Part shown: piece after piece, positions 9,168 to 18,716 of the stretch
Layout of the letters: every line of letters begins with the position of its first letter
How positions within the stretch are numbered: position 1 is the stretch's first letter
NCBI RefSeq assembly: GCF_014638275.1
Contig: NZ_BMFJ01000001.1
Span: 1,414,338-1,478,337 of the forward strand
Source of the DNA: Primorskyibacter flagellatus
GTDB taxonomy: Bacteria; Pseudomonadota; Alphaproteobacteria; Rhodobacterales; Rhodobacteraceae
Direction: 5' to 3'
DNA length: 64,000 bases
Notes under the pieces: model-generated
The model's input: only the letters and a program-made list of their open reading frames with translations
Database searches by the model: none
Told to the model about the DNA's origin: nothing
Position numbers and translations under genes: made by a program

Positions 9168-10031
9168 ATGGGCCTGATCTACGAAACACCAGACGACTGG
9201 GACCGCGCCGCGCAGAAGCGCGTGGTGCTGTTCGGCATGTCCGGGCTGGGCAAGACCCACGTGTCCAACATGTTGCGCGACGCCGGGTCGTGGTTCCACT
9301 ACTCCATCGATTACCGCATCGGCACCCGCTACATGGGCGAACTGATCGCCGACAATGCCAAGGCGCATGCGATGCAGGTGCCCTTCCTGCGCGACCTGTT
9401 GATGACGGATTCGATCTACATCGGGTCCAACATCACCTTCAACAACCTCGCACCGCTGTCGACCTACCTCGGCAAGCCCGGCGATCCGGAAAAGGGCGGC
9501 CTGCCCTTCGCGCTCTACCAGGTGCGCCAGCGCGAACACCAGGCGGCGGAGATTGCTGCACTGCTGGACACCGAACGGTTTGCGGAACGGGCGTTCCGAC
9601 TCTATGGCTATCCGAATTTCGTCTGCGACAGCGGCGGGTCGATCTGCGAGGTGGTGGACCCCTGGGACGACGACGACCCGGTGCTCGGCACGCTGGAGGA
9701 CATGGCGCTCATGATCTGGCTCAAGGGCGACGAGGCGCACAAGCAGGAGCTTGTCCGCCGCTTCGACCGCGCCCCCAAGCCGATGTACTACCAGCCGGAG
9801 TTCCTGCTGGCCGCCTGGGACGACTACCGCCTCGAGACCGGCCTGTCCGACGACAAGGTCGACCCGGACGACTTCGTGCGCTGGACCTATGCCCGCGCGC
9901 TCGACCACCGGCAGCCGCGTTACGAGGCGATGGCGAAACGCGGGCTCACCATCACCGCCGACGACGTCGCGCGAGTGCATGACGAGGCCGGATTCAACGC
10001 GATGATCGCCCGCGCGCTCGCCGCCCGCTGA
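9168..10031 (+). CDS. P-loop ATPase/kinase-like protein of unknown function
   Basis: 287 residues starting at ATG 9168. A Walker A motif (GMSGLGKT) lies near residues 24-31, followed by [18 protein letters not shown] as in small-molecule kinases that bind a substrate just after the P-loop. Later acidic segments (DPWDDDDPV) may bind metal. It matches a conserved hypothetical ATPase I associate with Rhodobacteraceae, but no biochemical role is known to me. It is followed 34 bp later by metA. Confidence 0.75.
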   Translation: MGLIYETPDDWDRAAQKRVVLFGMSGLGKTHVSNMLRDAGSWFHYSIDYRIGTRYMGELIADNAKAHAMQVPFLRDLLMTDSIYIGSNITFNNLAPLSTYLGKPGDPEKGGLPFALYQVRQREHQAAEIAALLDTERFAERAFRLYGYPNFVCDSGGSICEVVDPWDDDDPVLGTLEDMALMIWLKGDEAHKQELVRRFDRAPKPMYYQPEFLLAAWDDYRLETGLSDDKVDPDDFVRWTYARALDHRQPRYEAMAKRGLTITADDVARVHDEAGFNAMIARALAAR

Positions 10032-10065
10032 CCCTTTCCGACCCGACAGACCCCGAGAGGCCAAG

Positions 10066-10989
10066 ATGCCCATCAAGATCCCCGCCGACCTGCCCGCCTA
10101 CGCCGTTCTCACGCGCGAGGGTGTCATGGTCATGGACGAGGATCACGCCGCCCGGCAGGATATCCGCCCGCTGCGCATCGCCCTGCTCAACCTGATGCCG
10201 AAGAAGATCCAGACGGAGAACCAGTTCGCCCGGCTGATCGGGGCGACGCCGCTGCAGATCGAATTCTCCCTGATCCGGATGACGGAGCATCAGACCAAGA
10301 ACACCGCGGCCGAGCATATGGAAACCTTCTACCGCTCCTTCGCGGAGGTGAAGGCGAGCGGTGAGAAATACGACGGGCTCATCATCACCGGTGCCCCGAT
10401 CGAACATCTTGAGTTCGAGCAGGTCACCTACTGGGACGAGATGCTCGAAGTCATGGCGTGGACCCAGACCCATGTGCATTCGACCTTCGGAGTGTGCTGG
10501 GGCGCGATGGCGATGATCCACCATTTCCACGGCGTGCCGAAGCGGATCCTGCCGAAGAAGCTGTTCGGCTGCTACCCCCAGAAGAACCTCGCCCGGCCCT
10601 CGCCGTTCCTGCGCGGTTTTTCCGACGTCTGCGTCGTGCCGGTGTCACGCTGGACAGAGAACACGCAGGCGGATGTGGATGCCGCGCCGGGGCTGGTGAC
10701 CCTGCTTGGCGATGCGACGACGGGGCCCTGCCTGATCGAGGATCCGGCGCACCGGGCGCTCTATGTCTTCAATCATTTCGAATATGACAGCGACACGCTG
10801 AAACAGGAATACGATCGGGACGTGTCTCAGGGGACACCCATAGAGATACCGATGAACTATTACCCCGATGACGATCCCACCAAGGCCCCGCTCAACCGGT
10901 GGAGAAGCCACGCGCATCTCCTCTACGGCAACTGGATCAACGAGATCTACCAGACCACGCCCTTCGACCTCGATGACATTGGCGCATAG
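10066..10989 (+). CDS. metA: Homoserine O-acyltransferase MetA, probably acetyl-CoA-specific
   Basis: 307 residues, full length. MetA acylates homoserine in methionine synthesis. The catalytic cysteine is C144 in [10 protein letters not shown], the His/Glu of the triad lie in [11 protein letters not shown], and [18 protein letters not shown] is a family signature. At the position equivalent to E. coli/Bacillus residue 111 this protein has glutamate (E113 in TGAPIE), the residue linked to acetyl-CoA use, where succinyl-CoA enzymes have glycine. Homoserine O-acetyltransferase activity is therefore the better call despite common 'succinyltransferase' naming. The downstream hydrolase start overlaps its end. 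Confidence 0.95.
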   Translation: MPIKIPADLPAYAVLTREGVMVMDEDHAARQDIRPLRIALLNLMPKKIQTENQFARLIGATPLQIEFSLIRMTEHQTKNTAAEHMETFYRSFAEVKASGEKYDGLIITGAPIEHLEFEQVTYWDEMLEVMAWTQTHVHSTFGVCWGAMAMIHHFHGVPKRILPKKLFGCYPQKNLARPSPFLRGFSDVCVVPVSRWTENTQADVDAAPGLVTLLGDATTGPCLIEDPAHRALYVFNHFEYDSDTLKQEYDRDVSQGTPIEIPMNYYPDDDPTKAPLNRWRSHAHLLYGNWINEIYQTTPFDLDDIGA

Positions 10990-11941
10990 GGCGATGTTCG
11001 GATTTCTGGTGCTGCTGGTCGTTCTGGCGACCTTCGTGACGGCGACCGGCTGGCTGGCGCTGAACCGGCAGGCGGCGGGAATGGCCGCCTACCCGCCCGA
11101 GGGTCAGTTCGTGCAGGTCGGCGGGCATGACGTGCACTACGTGCAGCGCGGGACCGGGCCGGATCTGGTGCTGATCCACGGTGCCTCGGGCAACACGCGG
11201 GATTTCACCTTCTCTCTGGTCGACCGGCTGACGGACCGCTACCGCGTGACGGTGTTCGACCGGCCGGGGCTTGGCTACACCCCCCGGCTCGCACCCCGCG
11301 ACGTGACGCTTGCGCAGCAGGCGGACCTTCTGGTCGGGGCCGCGCGCGCGCTCGGGGTCGAAAACCCGGTGGTGCTGGGGCAGAGCTTTGGCGGCGCGGT
11401 GGCGATGACATGGGCGGTGGAACACCCGGATTACGTCGCCGCCGTCGTCGATGTCTCCGGCGCGACCTATCCCTGGCCCGGAGAGCTGAACAGGCTCTAC
11501 GCCACCATGGCGCGTCCGGTGATCGGACCCGCGCTGGCCTGGATGATCGGGGCCTGGGTCAGCGACCGCTACATCGAACGCTCCATCGAAGGGGTCTTCG
11601 CCCCGCAGAACGCGCCTTCCGGTTACGCGGATGACATCGGCGCGCCGCTGGTGATCCGTCCGCACAGCCTGATGGCCAATGCGCAGCAGCGCACCGACCT
11701 GCGGGAGGAACTGCGCGCGCTCTCCCCCCGCTATCCCGCCCTCACCCTGCCGATCGAGATCGTGCACGGCACCGCGGACGACACGGTCAGCCTGCAGATC
11801 CACTCCGAAGCGCTGGCGCGGGACGTGGCCTCGGCCCACCTGACGCCCCTGCCCGGCATCGGCCACATGCCGCATCACGTCGCGCAGGACGAGGTCATCG
11901 CGGCCATCGACCGTGCGGCACAGCGCGCCGGTCTGCGCTAG
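10973..11941 (+). CDS. Alpha/beta-fold hydrolase, membrane-anchored
   Basis: 322 residues from ATG 10973, overlapping metA by 17 bp; ATG 10994 is an equally possible start. An N-terminal hydrophobic anchor ([23 protein letters not shown]) is followed by a canonical alpha/beta hydrolase: oxyanion region [12 protein letters not shown], nucleophile elbow GQSFGGA, acid in [10 protein letters not shown] and histidine in GIGHMPHH. The substrate is unknown. Overlap with metA may reflect compact packing and need not mean a methionine role. Confidence 0.88.
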   Translation: MTLAHRAMFGFLVLLVVLATFVTATGWLALNRQAAGMAAYPPEGQFVQVGGHDVHYVQRGTGPDLVLIHGASGNTRDFTFSLVDRLTDRYRVTVFDRPGLGYTPRLAPRDVTLAQQADLLVGAARALGVENPVVLGQSFGGAVAMTWAVEHPDYVAAVVDVSGATYPWPGELNRLYATMARPVIGPALAWMIGAWVSDRYIERSIEGVFAPQNAPSGYADDIGAPLVIRPHSLMANAQQRTDLREELRALSPRYPALTLPIEIVHGTADDTVSLQIHSEALARDVASAHLTPLPGIGHMPHHVAQDEVIAAIDRAAQRAGLR

Positions 11942-11998
11942 CATCCCGTTGCGCGCAGGCCCCCGCACCGCCATATTGGGCAAAAAGGACGACACGAC

Positions 11999-12868
11999 AT
12001 GGACTTGCCCTTTGGCGGCGCGATCAGCGCCTATCACGACAAGGACGCGCCCAAGGCGATCCGCGAGGCGATCGCCCGCGCCGACAAGGACGACATCCTG
12101 AATCCGGACTATCCCTACTCCGAAGAGATGAAGAAGAAGGCCTACGAGAAGGAGCTGCAAGCGCTCCAGATCGAGCTGGCCAAGATGCAGGCCTGGGCAC
12201 GCGACAGCGGTGCCCGGATCGTCTGCGTCTTCGAAGGACGCGACGCGGCGGGAAAAGGCGGCACGATCAACCGCTTCCGGGCCAATCTCAACCCCCGGAA
12301 CGCCCGCGTCGTCGCGCTCTCCAAGCCGACGGAGACAGAGCGCGGCCAGTGGTATTTCCAGCGCTACATCGACCACCTGCCGACGGCCGGAGAGATCGTG
12401 TTCTACGACCGCAGCTGGTACAACCGGGGCGTGGTCGAAAAGGTCTTCGGCTTCTGCAGCGACGACCAGCGCGAGGCCTTTTTTCGGCAGGTCCCGCAGG
12501 TCGAGAAGCTGCTGGTGGACGAGGGCATTCACCTGTTCAAGTTCTGGCTCAACGTCGGGCGGGCCGAACAGCTGCGCCGTTTCATGGACCGTGAGAAGGA
12601 CCCGCTGAAACAGTGGAAACTGTCCCGGATCGACGTCGACGGCCTGAAGAAGTGGGACGATTATTCCGCCGCCATCAAGGAGACGCTGGAACGCACCCAC
12701 ACCGACCACGCGCCGTGGACGGTCGTGCGGTCGGACGACAAGAAGCGCGCGCGCCTGGAATCGATGCGGCACGTTCTGTCCCACCTCGACTACGCGCTCA
12801 AGAAACCCAAGGCCGTGGGCAAATGCGACCCCAAGATCATCGGCGGTCCGGACATCTGGGATGCCTAA
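11999..12868 (+). CDS. ppk2: Polyphosphate kinase 2 (PPK2)
   Basis: 289 residues, one PPK2 domain. Walker A is [10 protein letters not shown] at 80-89, the Walker B/lid region is [14 protein letters not shown], and later [15 protein letters not shown] is typical. PPK2 enzymes transfer phosphate between inorganic polyphosphate and nucleoside di- or monophosphates, usually acting to make GTP/ATP from polyP. The single-domain length with an N-terminal extension fits class I, which phosphorylates NDPs. The last 8 bp overlap the start of a TetR regulator, implying one transcript. Confidence 0.95.
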   Translation: MDLPFGGAISAYHDKDAPKAIREAIARADKDDILNPDYPYSEEMKKKAYEKELQALQIELAKMQAWARDSGARIVCVFEGRDAAGKGGTINRFRANLNPRNARVVALSKPTETERGQWYFQRYIDHLPTAGEIVFYDRSWYNRGVVEKVFGFCSDDQREAFFRQVPQVEKLLVDEGIHLFKFWLNVGRAEQLRRFMDREKDPLKQWKLSRIDVDGLKKWDDYSAAIKETLERTHTDHAPWTVVRSDDKKRARLESMRHVLSHLDYALKKPKAVGKCDPKIIGGPDIWDA

Positions 12869-13499
12869 GAAAAGGGGCTATCACCACGGCAACCTCCGGC
12901 AGGCGCTGGTGGATGCCGCGCTGAAGCTGATCGAGGAGAAGGGGCCGACCGGCTTCACCCTCTCCGAGGCGGCGAAGGAGGCGGGCGTGACTCCCGCCGC
13001 CGTCTACCGCCATTTCGAGGGGCGCGAGGACCTGATCGCGGAGGCCGCGCGGCAGGGCTACGAGATCTTCGCCGACGTGATGCAATACGCCTACGAGACC
13101 GGCCAGCCTTCCGCCCTTGCGGCGTTCGAGGCCACGGGGCGCGCCTATCTCGCCTTCGCGCGCAAGTATCCCGGCCATTACATCGCGATGTTCGAAAGCG
13201 GGATCTCGGTCAACCGCACGCCGGAGCTCGCGGCGGTCTCCAACCGCGCCAGCGGCGTGCTGGAGCGCGCCGCCGCCGACCTGTCGCGGTATATCCCGCC
13301 GGACAAACGCCCGCCGGCCTCCATGTTCTCCGCCCATATCTGGGCGCTGTCGCACGGGGTTGTGGAACTCTTCGCGCGGAACTCTCCGGGGCGGCATTCG
13401 CCCTTTCCGCCCGAGGACCTGCTGGAATCCGCCATCGGGGTCTACCTGCGCGGGCTTGGCCTGATCGGGCCGGACGGCGGGGGCTCCGGCAGCAAGTAG
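12861..13499 (+). CDS. TetR/AcrR-family transcriptional regulator
   Basis: 212 residues. The start at 12861 lies inside the end of ppk2. The N-terminal helix-turn-helix is clear ([33 protein letters not shown]), and the C-terminal ligand-binding part is divergent (TetR_C type with [13 protein letters not shown]). The overlap with ppk2 suggests translational coupling, so it may regulate the ppk2 operon or a distant target. Ligand unknown. Confidence 0.92.
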   Translation: MPKKRGYHHGNLRQALVDAALKLIEEKGPTGFTLSEAAKEAGVTPAAVYRHFEGREDLIAEAARQGYEIFADVMQYAYETGQPSALAAFEATGRAYLAFARKYPGHYIAMFESGISVNRTPELAAVSNRASGVLERAAADLSRYIPPDKRPPASMFSAHIWALSHGVVELFARNSPGRHSPFPPEDLLESAIGVYLRGLGLIGPDGGGSGSK

Positions 13500-13514
13500 G
13501 TAAAGTTTTATCGG

Positions 13515-13529
13515 TTAAGCGACGGTCAA
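13515..13529. promoter_or_regulatory. CtrA-like half-site pair upstream of chemoreceptor
   Basis: TTAA-N7-TCAA, one mismatch from the CtrA consensus TTAA-N7-TTAA, lies 48-62 bp upstream of the chemoreceptor start. Motility and chemotaxis genes are common CtrA targets in Rhodobacterales. A single degenerate site is weak evidence. Confidence 0.35.
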
Positions 13530-13576
13530 TGCGAATCTGCGATGTCATGGAAAAGTGACTGAAAACAGGTTCCTCC

Positions 13577-15412
13577 GTGTCCAGCGACCCGACCCCCGCG
13601 AAACGGCCCAGGCCCGACTTCTCTCCCGAAGCGCTTGGTCCGTCCTTCGAAAGGCACCGCAAGAAGGCGCTGCGGATCGTCGCGCTGATCACCATGGCCT
13701 CGCCCGTCGTCACGGTGTCCGCCGCGTGGCTCGCGGGCAGCGGAATGGTCGTTCCGGTCCTGATCGTGTCGCTGGTGATGTCCGCCCTGGCCTATTCCGG
13801 CCTTATGGTCCCGAACCGCACCGGGCGCATCATCGTGTCCACGGCCCTGATCGGTCAGGTCATGGCGCTGACGGCGGCGCTGCGCGGCCACCCGATGCAG
13901 GCGGATATGCACATGGTGTTCTTCGCCGCGCTGCCGGTGATCGCAACTCTGACGTCCCGCTTTGCCCTTGTCGTCGCGGTCGGCGTCATCGCGCTGCACC
14001 ACCTTTCCGCCACGGTGCTGGCGCCCGAACTGGTGTATCTGACCACCGACCTGTGGTTCAATCTGGGCCGCACCGCCGTGCATGCCGTCGTCGTGGTGCT
14101 CGCGGCGGCCAACCTGTTGCAGGTCGTCTATGTCAGGCTGCACCAGACCTCCTCCGCACAGCGCCGTGCCCGTGAACTGCAGGCCGCGATGGAGGAGGCG
14201 AAGACCGCGCTCCAAACCGCCGAGGCGAAGACCCGCGATGCGGAGGAGGCCCGCAGCCGCGCCGATCAGGCCCTGGCCGACGCGGCCGCGGCGCGCACCG
14301 CGTCGGATGCCGCGCGGGAGGAGGCGGAACGCAATTCCGAGTCCGCCCGCCGGGCTGAGGCAGAGACGGCGGCGATGCGCGAATCCCACGCCCGGGAGGT
14401 CGAGGAGATCCTGGTGCTGATCAGCGCGAAGCTCTCCCTCCTCGCCTCGGGCGACCTGCGGGTGCGCATCTCGGAAGACCTGCCCGAAAATTATCGGCGC
14501 CTCGGCAATGTCTTCAACGAGGCGGTGGACAGCCTGGAGAAGACCATGCGCGACGTTCTGGCCGAAGCCGCCTCCATCCGGACGCATTCGGACGAGATCG
14601 CCAGCACCTCCGACAACCTGTCCCGGCGGATCGAGACGCAGTCGTCGACCCTGACGCAGATCGCCTCCTCCCTGCAGCAGCTGACCTCTCTCATCACGGG
14701 CGTGGCAGAGGATACCAACGGCGCGCGCAGCCAGGCGGAGGGGACGCGGAATCAGGCGGAAAGCGGCATGCAGATCATGAGCCGGACGGTCACCGCGATG
14801 GATGCGATCGAAACCTCCTCCAGCGAGATCCGGAAGATCATCAGCGTGATCGAAAACATCGCCTTCCAGACCAACCTGCTGGCCCTGAATGCCGGCGTAG
14901 AAGCCGCCCGGGCGGGCGAGGCCGGGCGCGGGTTCGCCGTCGTCGCGACAGAGGTGCGGGCGCTTGCACAACGCTCCTCCGACGCGGCGAGCGAGATCGA
15001 CGGACTCATCAACACCTCCGTCAGCCAGATCACCGACGGGGTCCGGCTGGTGAAGGAGACCGGCACCGCGCTGGACCGTATCCAGAAATCCGTGAACGAA
15101 ATCGCGGAGCGGATGGAAACCGTCGCCTCGGCCACGACCGAACAGTCGAACGGGCTGCAGGGCGTGCACGGCTCCGTCTCCGACCTCGACTCCGTGACCC
15201 AGGAATTCGCCTCCCGGTTCGAGGAGACGACGGCGGCCAACACCGTGCTGTCGGAAAACGCGCGGCGCCTTGGTGAACTTGTCGGGCAGTTCAAGGTCGA
15301 AGGCATGGCACGGGCCCTGCCCTCGCGCGGGTCTCACGGCAGCGGCGCATCCGACCACCGTGCCGGTGGCCCATCTCAGATCGGGCGGGCGGGCATGAAA
15401 GAGGTGTCGTAA
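13577..15412 (+). CDS. Methyl-accepting chemotaxis protein with membrane-embedded sensor
   Basis: 611 residues from a GTG at 13577. There is no large periplasmic domain. Residues about 35-190 form about six membrane spans with conserved histidines (HPMQADMHM and ALHHLSATVL). A long Ala/Glu coiled coil (about 195-275), a HAMP-like part (LASGDLRVRISEDL) and an MCP signalling domain with the hairpin tip FQTNLLALNAGVEAARAGEAGRGFAVVA follow. The protein should feed CheA/CheW. The histidine-rich membrane part could bind a metal, haem or membrane signal; that is inference. No C-terminal CheR-binding pentapeptide is seen. Confidence 0.92.
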   Translation: MSSDPTPAKRPRPDFSPEALGPSFERHRKKALRIVALITMASPVVTVSAAWLAGSGMVVPVLIVSLVMSALAYSGLMVPNRTGRIIVSTALIGQVMALTAALRGHPMQADMHMVFFAALPVIATLTSRFALVVAVGVIALHHLSATVLAPELVYLTTDLWFNLGRTAVHAVVVVLAAANLLQVVYVRLHQTSSAQRRARELQAAMEEAKTALQTAEAKTRDAEEARSRADQALADAAAARTASDAAREEAERNSESARRAEAETAAMRESHAREVEEILVLISAKLSLLASGDLRVRISEDLPENYRRLGNVFNEAVDSLEKTMRDVLAEAASIRTHSDEIASTSDNLSRRIETQSSTLTQIASSLQQLTSLITGVAEDTNGARSQAEGTRNQAESGMQIMSRTVTAMDAIETSSSEIRKIISVIENIAFQTNLLALNAGVEAARAGEAGRGFAVVATEVRALAQRSSDAASEIDGLINTSVSQITDGVRLVKETGTALDRIQKSVNEIAERMETVASATTEQSNGLQGVHGSVSDLDSVTQEFASRFEETTAANTVLSENARRLGELVGQFKVEGMARALPSRGSHGSGASDHRAGGPSQIGRAGMKEVS

Positions 15413-15503
15413 CCGAGGGGGCGCGTCAGCGCGTTGGCTGGGAAATAGCCATTCGCGGGGCCGGAACCATCGGCGCCCCGGGCCGACCCGGCGCAAAGCA
15501 GAA

Positions 15504-15525
15504 GGGGCCGCCGTCTGGCAGCCCC
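15504..15525 (-). terminator. Terminator of the rplM-rpsI operon
   Basis: Read on the minus strand, GGGGCTGCC, loop AGAC, GGCGGCCCC is followed by TTCTGCTTT. It lies 48-69 bp past the rpsI stop. A second, bulged hairpin (TTCCGGGA / TCCCGGGAA) lies at about 15542-15562. Confidence 0.6.
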
Positions 15526-15572
15526 CCCCGTTCTGGAAATGGTTCCGGGAATTGTCCCGGGAATAGCTGAAA

Positions 15573-16067
15573 TCAGCGCTTGGAGAACTGGAAGCTCCGG
15601 CGCGCTTTCCGGCGACCGTATTTCTTCCGTTCGACCACGCGGCTGTCGCGGGTCAGGAAACCTGCGGCCTTCAGCGCACCGCGCAGGGCGGGATCGTAAA
15701 GCTGTAGCGCCTTGGAGATACCGTGCTTCACCGCACCGGCCTGGCCGGACAGGCCACCGCCGGTCACCGTCGCGTAGACGTCGAATTCGCCTTCGACACC
15801 GGCCACCTGGAAGGGCTGGCGCAGGATCATCTGCAGAACCGGACGGGCGAAATAGGTGTTGAGCTCCTTGCCGTTCACGGTGACCTTGCCGGAGCCCGGC
15901 TTGATCCAGACGCGGGCGGTTGCGTCCTTCCGCTTGCCGGTCGCGTAGGAGCGGCCGAGTTCATCACGGACGGGGTCGCGAGGCGCTTCGGCTTCGGCCA
16001 TCACGCCACCGATGTTTTCGGTCACGGTGCCCTTCAGCTCTTCGAGCGAGTTGATCTGATCGGCCAT
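15573..16067 (-). CDS. rpsI: 30S ribosomal protein S9
   Basis: 164 residues, somewhat longer than the ~130-residue core because of the N-terminal extension usual in alphaproteobacteria. The C-terminal [18 protein letters not shown] tail is the hallmark of S9 (it reaches the P-site tRNA). [24 protein letters not shown] is also typical. It starts 2 bp after the rplM stop and is co-transcribed with it. Confidence 0.98.
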   Translation of the reverse strand: MADQINSLEELKGTVTENIGGVMAEAEAPRDPVRDELGRSYATGKRKDATARVWIKPGSGKVTVNGKELNTYFARPVLQMILRQPFQVAGVEGEFDVYATVTGGGLSGQAGAVKHGISKALQLYDPALRGALKAAGFLTRDSRVVERKKYGRRKARRSFQFSKR

Positions 16068-16069
16068 TT

Positions 16070-16531
16070 TCAGCTCCGCGTGTTCTTGGAGTTCATGGAT
16101 TTGACGTCCAGCACTTCGGGCGACTGCGCCTCGTGCGGATGCTCGGCCCCGGCGTAGACGCGCAGGTTGGTCATCTGCGTGCGGGCCAGGCGGTTGCCCG
16201 GCAGCATGCGCTTGACCGCGGCGGTCACGACCCGCTCGGGGTACTTGCCGTCCAGCAGTTCGCCGGCGGTGCGGTGCTTGATGCCGCCCGGGTGGCCGGT
16301 GTGCCAGTAGTATTTCTTGTCAGCGCGCTTGTTGCCGGTCATCTGCACCTTGTCGGCGTTGATGATGATGACGTTGTCGCCCATATCCATGTTCGGAGTG
16401 AAGGACGGCTTGTGCTTGCCGCGCAGGCGCATGGCGACGATCGAGGCGAGACGGCCCAGAACCACGCCCTCGGCGTCGATCAGGATCCATTTCTTGTCGA
16501 TGTCTGCCGGAGTAGCAGAGAAGGTTTTCAT
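16070..16531 (-). CDS. rplM: 50S ribosomal protein L13
   Basis: 153 residues from ATG 16531 ([15 protein letters not shown]), the standard alphaproteobacterial L13 start; further upstream codons are non-coding leader. L13 is an early 23S rRNA-binding assembly protein. Signatures include [16 protein letters not shown] and [23 protein letters not shown] sigma-70-type promoter and a 28-nt leader hairpin lie upstream, and rpsI follows immediately. Confidence 0.98.
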   Translation of the reverse strand: MKTFSATPADIDKKWILIDAEGVVLGRLASIVAMRLRGKHKPSFTPNMDMGDNVIIINADKVQMTGNKRADKKYYWHTGHPGGIKHRTAGELLDGKYPERVVTAAVKRMLPGNRLARTQMTNLRVYAGAEHPHEAQSPEVLDVKSMNSKNTRS

Positions 16532-16555
16532 GTCGGGTGCCCTTGGAATGTGGCA

Positions 16556-16583
16556 GCCCGGACGGTTCAGGAACCGACCGGGC
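16556..16583 (-). promoter_or_regulatory. Leader hairpin in the rplM 5' UTR
   Basis: On the minus strand GCCCGG-T-CGGTTC, CT, GAACCG-T-CCGGGC forms two stacked 6-bp stems with a T:T mismatch and a tiny loop. It ends 25 nt before the rplM start and lies downstream of the predicted promoter, so it would be in the mRNA leader. Ribosomal protein operons are often autoregulated through such structures. Confidence 0.5.
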
Positions 16584-16597
16584 GGATTGATGGGCGG

Positions 16598-16625
16598 GTT
16601 ATACAGCGGCACAACGGCCAGTCAA
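16598..16625 (-). promoter_or_regulatory. Sigma-70-type promoter of rplM-rpsI
   Basis: On the minus strand a -35 TTGACT (16620-16625) and a -10 TATAAC (16598-16603) are separated by 16 bp. The predicted start of transcription is near 16590, giving a leader of about 60 nt. Confidence 0.6.
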
Positions 16626-16797
16626 GACGCAAGCGCCCGAATTTATCAAGCTCTATCAGCAACTTAGAAAATCGGTATTATTATACCCCATAAGCCGGGG
16701 CACCCCCGACACAGATCGAAGATTTCCCATGCGTATACTGGATTACCCCCGACGGCCGCGATAGATGCTGTGTGACGTCAACCCCGGTTCCGAAGGC

Positions 16798-17283
16798 ATG
16801 CCCCTGCAGTTCCGCCCCTGTCTGATGATCTGCCTGGCCCTGCCGCTCACCGGATGCGGTGCGTTCCGCTATGCGATGGTGCCGCCGGTCCCGACGGTCG
16901 AGGCGCGGGTGGCCACGCAGGACGTGGAATCCCGGCGCATCAGTGGCGTGCATGTGTCGGTGGTCACGACCCAAGCGGGGCGGGAGGTGACGGGCGCGGC
17001 CTGCCGGCTCAGCTCTCCCGAGATCGACGTCAGCTTTACCACGCCGACCCATGTGAAGCTGCCGGTCTTCAAGCAGCCCCTGCCCCCGGCAGAGCTGACC
17101 TGCAGCAAGGGCGCGCTGTCGTTCCGCCAGACGGTGCACGGGCAGAAGGTGCTGGAAAAGCACGACAAACCGGATGGCCAGGTCGGGTTCTTCCTCGCCT
17201 CCGTCTCCGACCTGCTGGCCGAGGCGCTGAACCTCTGGAGCTATTATCCTCAGGACGCGGTACTGCGGATCGACCTGAACTGA
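16798..17283 (+). CDS. Putative lipoprotein of unknown function
   Basis: 161 residues from ATG 16798; an in-frame ATG at 16765 would add 11 residues before the signal. The lipobox LTGC places the lipidated cysteine at residue 20. The mature part is small and beta-rich, with two further cysteines (GAACRLSS and ELTCSKG) that could pair, and it ends with AVLRIDLN. I do not recognise a family. It converges with the thioesterase gene, 2 bp apart. Confidence 0.7.
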   Translation: MPLQFRPCLMICLALPLTGCGAFRYAMVPPVPTVEARVATQDVESRRISGVHVSVVTTQAGREVTGAACRLSSPEIDVSFTTPTHVKLPVFKQPLPPAELTCSKGALSFRQTVHGQKVLEKHDKPDGQVGFFLASVSDLLAEALNLWSYYPQDAVLRIDLN

Positions 17284-17285
17284 TC

Positions 17286-17705
17286 CTAGCCCCTGGGCGG
17301 GATGGAATAGGTCAGCGTGGCATGGGCGACCGGGGCCTCGACCCCGTCGGAACGGATCAGCAGGTCACCCACGGCCAGAACCCGCCCCAGTTTCAGCAGG
17401 GTGCAGTCGGCAATCAGGTCGGTGCCGGCGGCGGGCTTGCGCATGAAGTCGATGGAGCAGTTGGTCGTCACCGCCAGCGCCTGCGGCCCGATCATCGCCA
17501 GAATCGCGAGGTAGACCGACACGTCCGCCAGCGAGAACATCGTCGGACCCGAGACGGTGCCGCCGGGGCGCAGGTGCCGCTCCTCCACCTTCAGGCGGAC
17601 GCGGATGCCCATGTCTCGGACCTCCTCGATGACGAAGTCGCTTTTGACCTGCGGGAATTCCGCCGCAAGAAACGTATGCAGGTCGTCCGCTGTCATCACC
17701 GGCAT
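17286..17705 (-). CDS. PaaI-family hotdog-fold thioesterase
   Basis: 139 residues from ATG 17705 (MPVMTADDL); ATG 17696 is an alternative. The hotdog thioesterase pattern is visible: RPGGTVSGPTMFSLADVSVYLAI on the central helix with an Asp/Ser region, then NCSIDFMRKPAAGTDLIAD. These enzymes hydrolyse acyl- or aryl-acyl-CoA. It is divergently arranged with an enoyl-CoA hydratase 58 bp away, which suggests shared CoA-ester metabolism. Confidence 0.88.
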   Translation of the reverse strand: MPVMTADDLHTFLAAEFPQVKSDFVIEEVRDMGIRVRLKVEERHLRPGGTVSGPTMFSLADVSVYLAILAMIGPQALAVTTNCSIDFMRKPAAGTDLIADCTLLKLGRVLAVGDLLIRSDGVEAPVAHATLTYSIPPRG

Positions 17706-17763
17706 GGTCTTTCCTCCCCTTTTCGCGCGGCGTAGAGTTCCGCGAAACCGCGGGAGGAACAAG

Positions 17764-18549
17764 ATGGCAATTCTGGAACGTCGCGACAGCGGGGCAATTG
17801 CGCATCTGCGGATGAACACGCCGGAGTCGCTGAACGCGCTGAGCGATGCGATGCTGGCGGAGCTGCAGGGCGCGCTCGACCGGCTGCGCGGGGACCGTGA
17901 CATCCGTGCGGTGATCCTGTCGGGCGCGGGCAAGGCGTTCTGCGCGGGGCACAACCTCAAGGAAATGCAGGCGGGTCGGCAGGCGGAGGACGGGGGCGCG
18001 GCCTATTTCGCCGACCTCTTCGCGCGGTGCGCCCGGGTGATGCAGTCGATCCGCACCCTGCCCCAGCCCGTCATCGCGCAGGTCCACGGGATCGCCACGG
18101 CGGCCGGGTGCCAGCTGGTCGCGACCTGCGACATGGCGGTGGCGGCCGAGGGCACGCGGTTCGGCGTGAACGGGGTGAACATCGGGCTATTCTGTTCCAC
18201 CCCCATGGTCGCCCTGTCGCGCAACATCCCCCGCAAGCAGGCGTTCGAGATGCTGACCACCGGCGCCTTCATCGGCACCGACCGGGCGCAGGCGCTTGGC
18301 CTCATCAACCGCGCCGTGCCCGAGGACCGGCTCGAGGCGGAGACCGCGGAGCTGGCGCAGACCATCGCCGGAAAGCTGTCGGCGGCGGTGCGGATCGGGA
18401 AGGAGGCGTTCTATGCCCAGGCCGAAATGCCGATGGACGCGGCCTATGAGTATACCGGGGACGTCATGGTCCGGAACATGATGCTGCGCGACACGGACGA
18501 AGGCATTCAGGCCTTCATCGAAAAGCGCCCGCCCGACTGGGCCGATTGA
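17764..18549 (+). CDS. Enoyl-CoA hydratase/isomerase family protein (ECHDC3-like)
   Basis: 261 residues from ATG 17764, preceded by GGGAGG. It has a crotonase fold: the oxyanion segments are SGAGKAFCAGHNLKEM and HGIATAAGCQLVATCDMAVA, followed by FGVNGVNIGLFCSTPMV. The second catalytic glutamate region of classical hydratases is not conserved (GLFCSTP), as in ECHDC3-like members whose reaction is unclear. Likely a crotonase-superfamily enzyme acting on a CoA ester. Confidence 0.88.
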   Translation: MAILERRDSGAIAHLRMNTPESLNALSDAMLAELQGALDRLRGDRDIRAVILSGAGKAFCAGHNLKEMQAGRQAEDGGAAYFADLFARCARVMQSIRTLPQPVIAQVHGIATAAGCQLVATCDMAVAAEGTRFGVNGVNIGLFCSTPMVALSRNIPRKQAFEMLTTGAFIGTDRAQALGLINRAVPEDRLEAETAELAQTIAGKLSAAVRIGKEAFYAQAEMPMDAAYEYTGDVMVRNMMLRDTDEGIQAFIEKRPPDWAD

Positions 18550-18716
18550 ACCGGCATTTTCGCGGCAATTCCAAGGCTCTGTGCCTTGCCCGGGGGCAAA
18601 TCACCGGGCGCAGGGGCGGCTTTGTTTCCGTATCCGGTTACTATTATTGCCCAATTCGCGGTTTTTCTGCCTTAATCCTTTCTGGTACTCTTTAAACAAG
18701 TCGCAGGACGTTTCTT

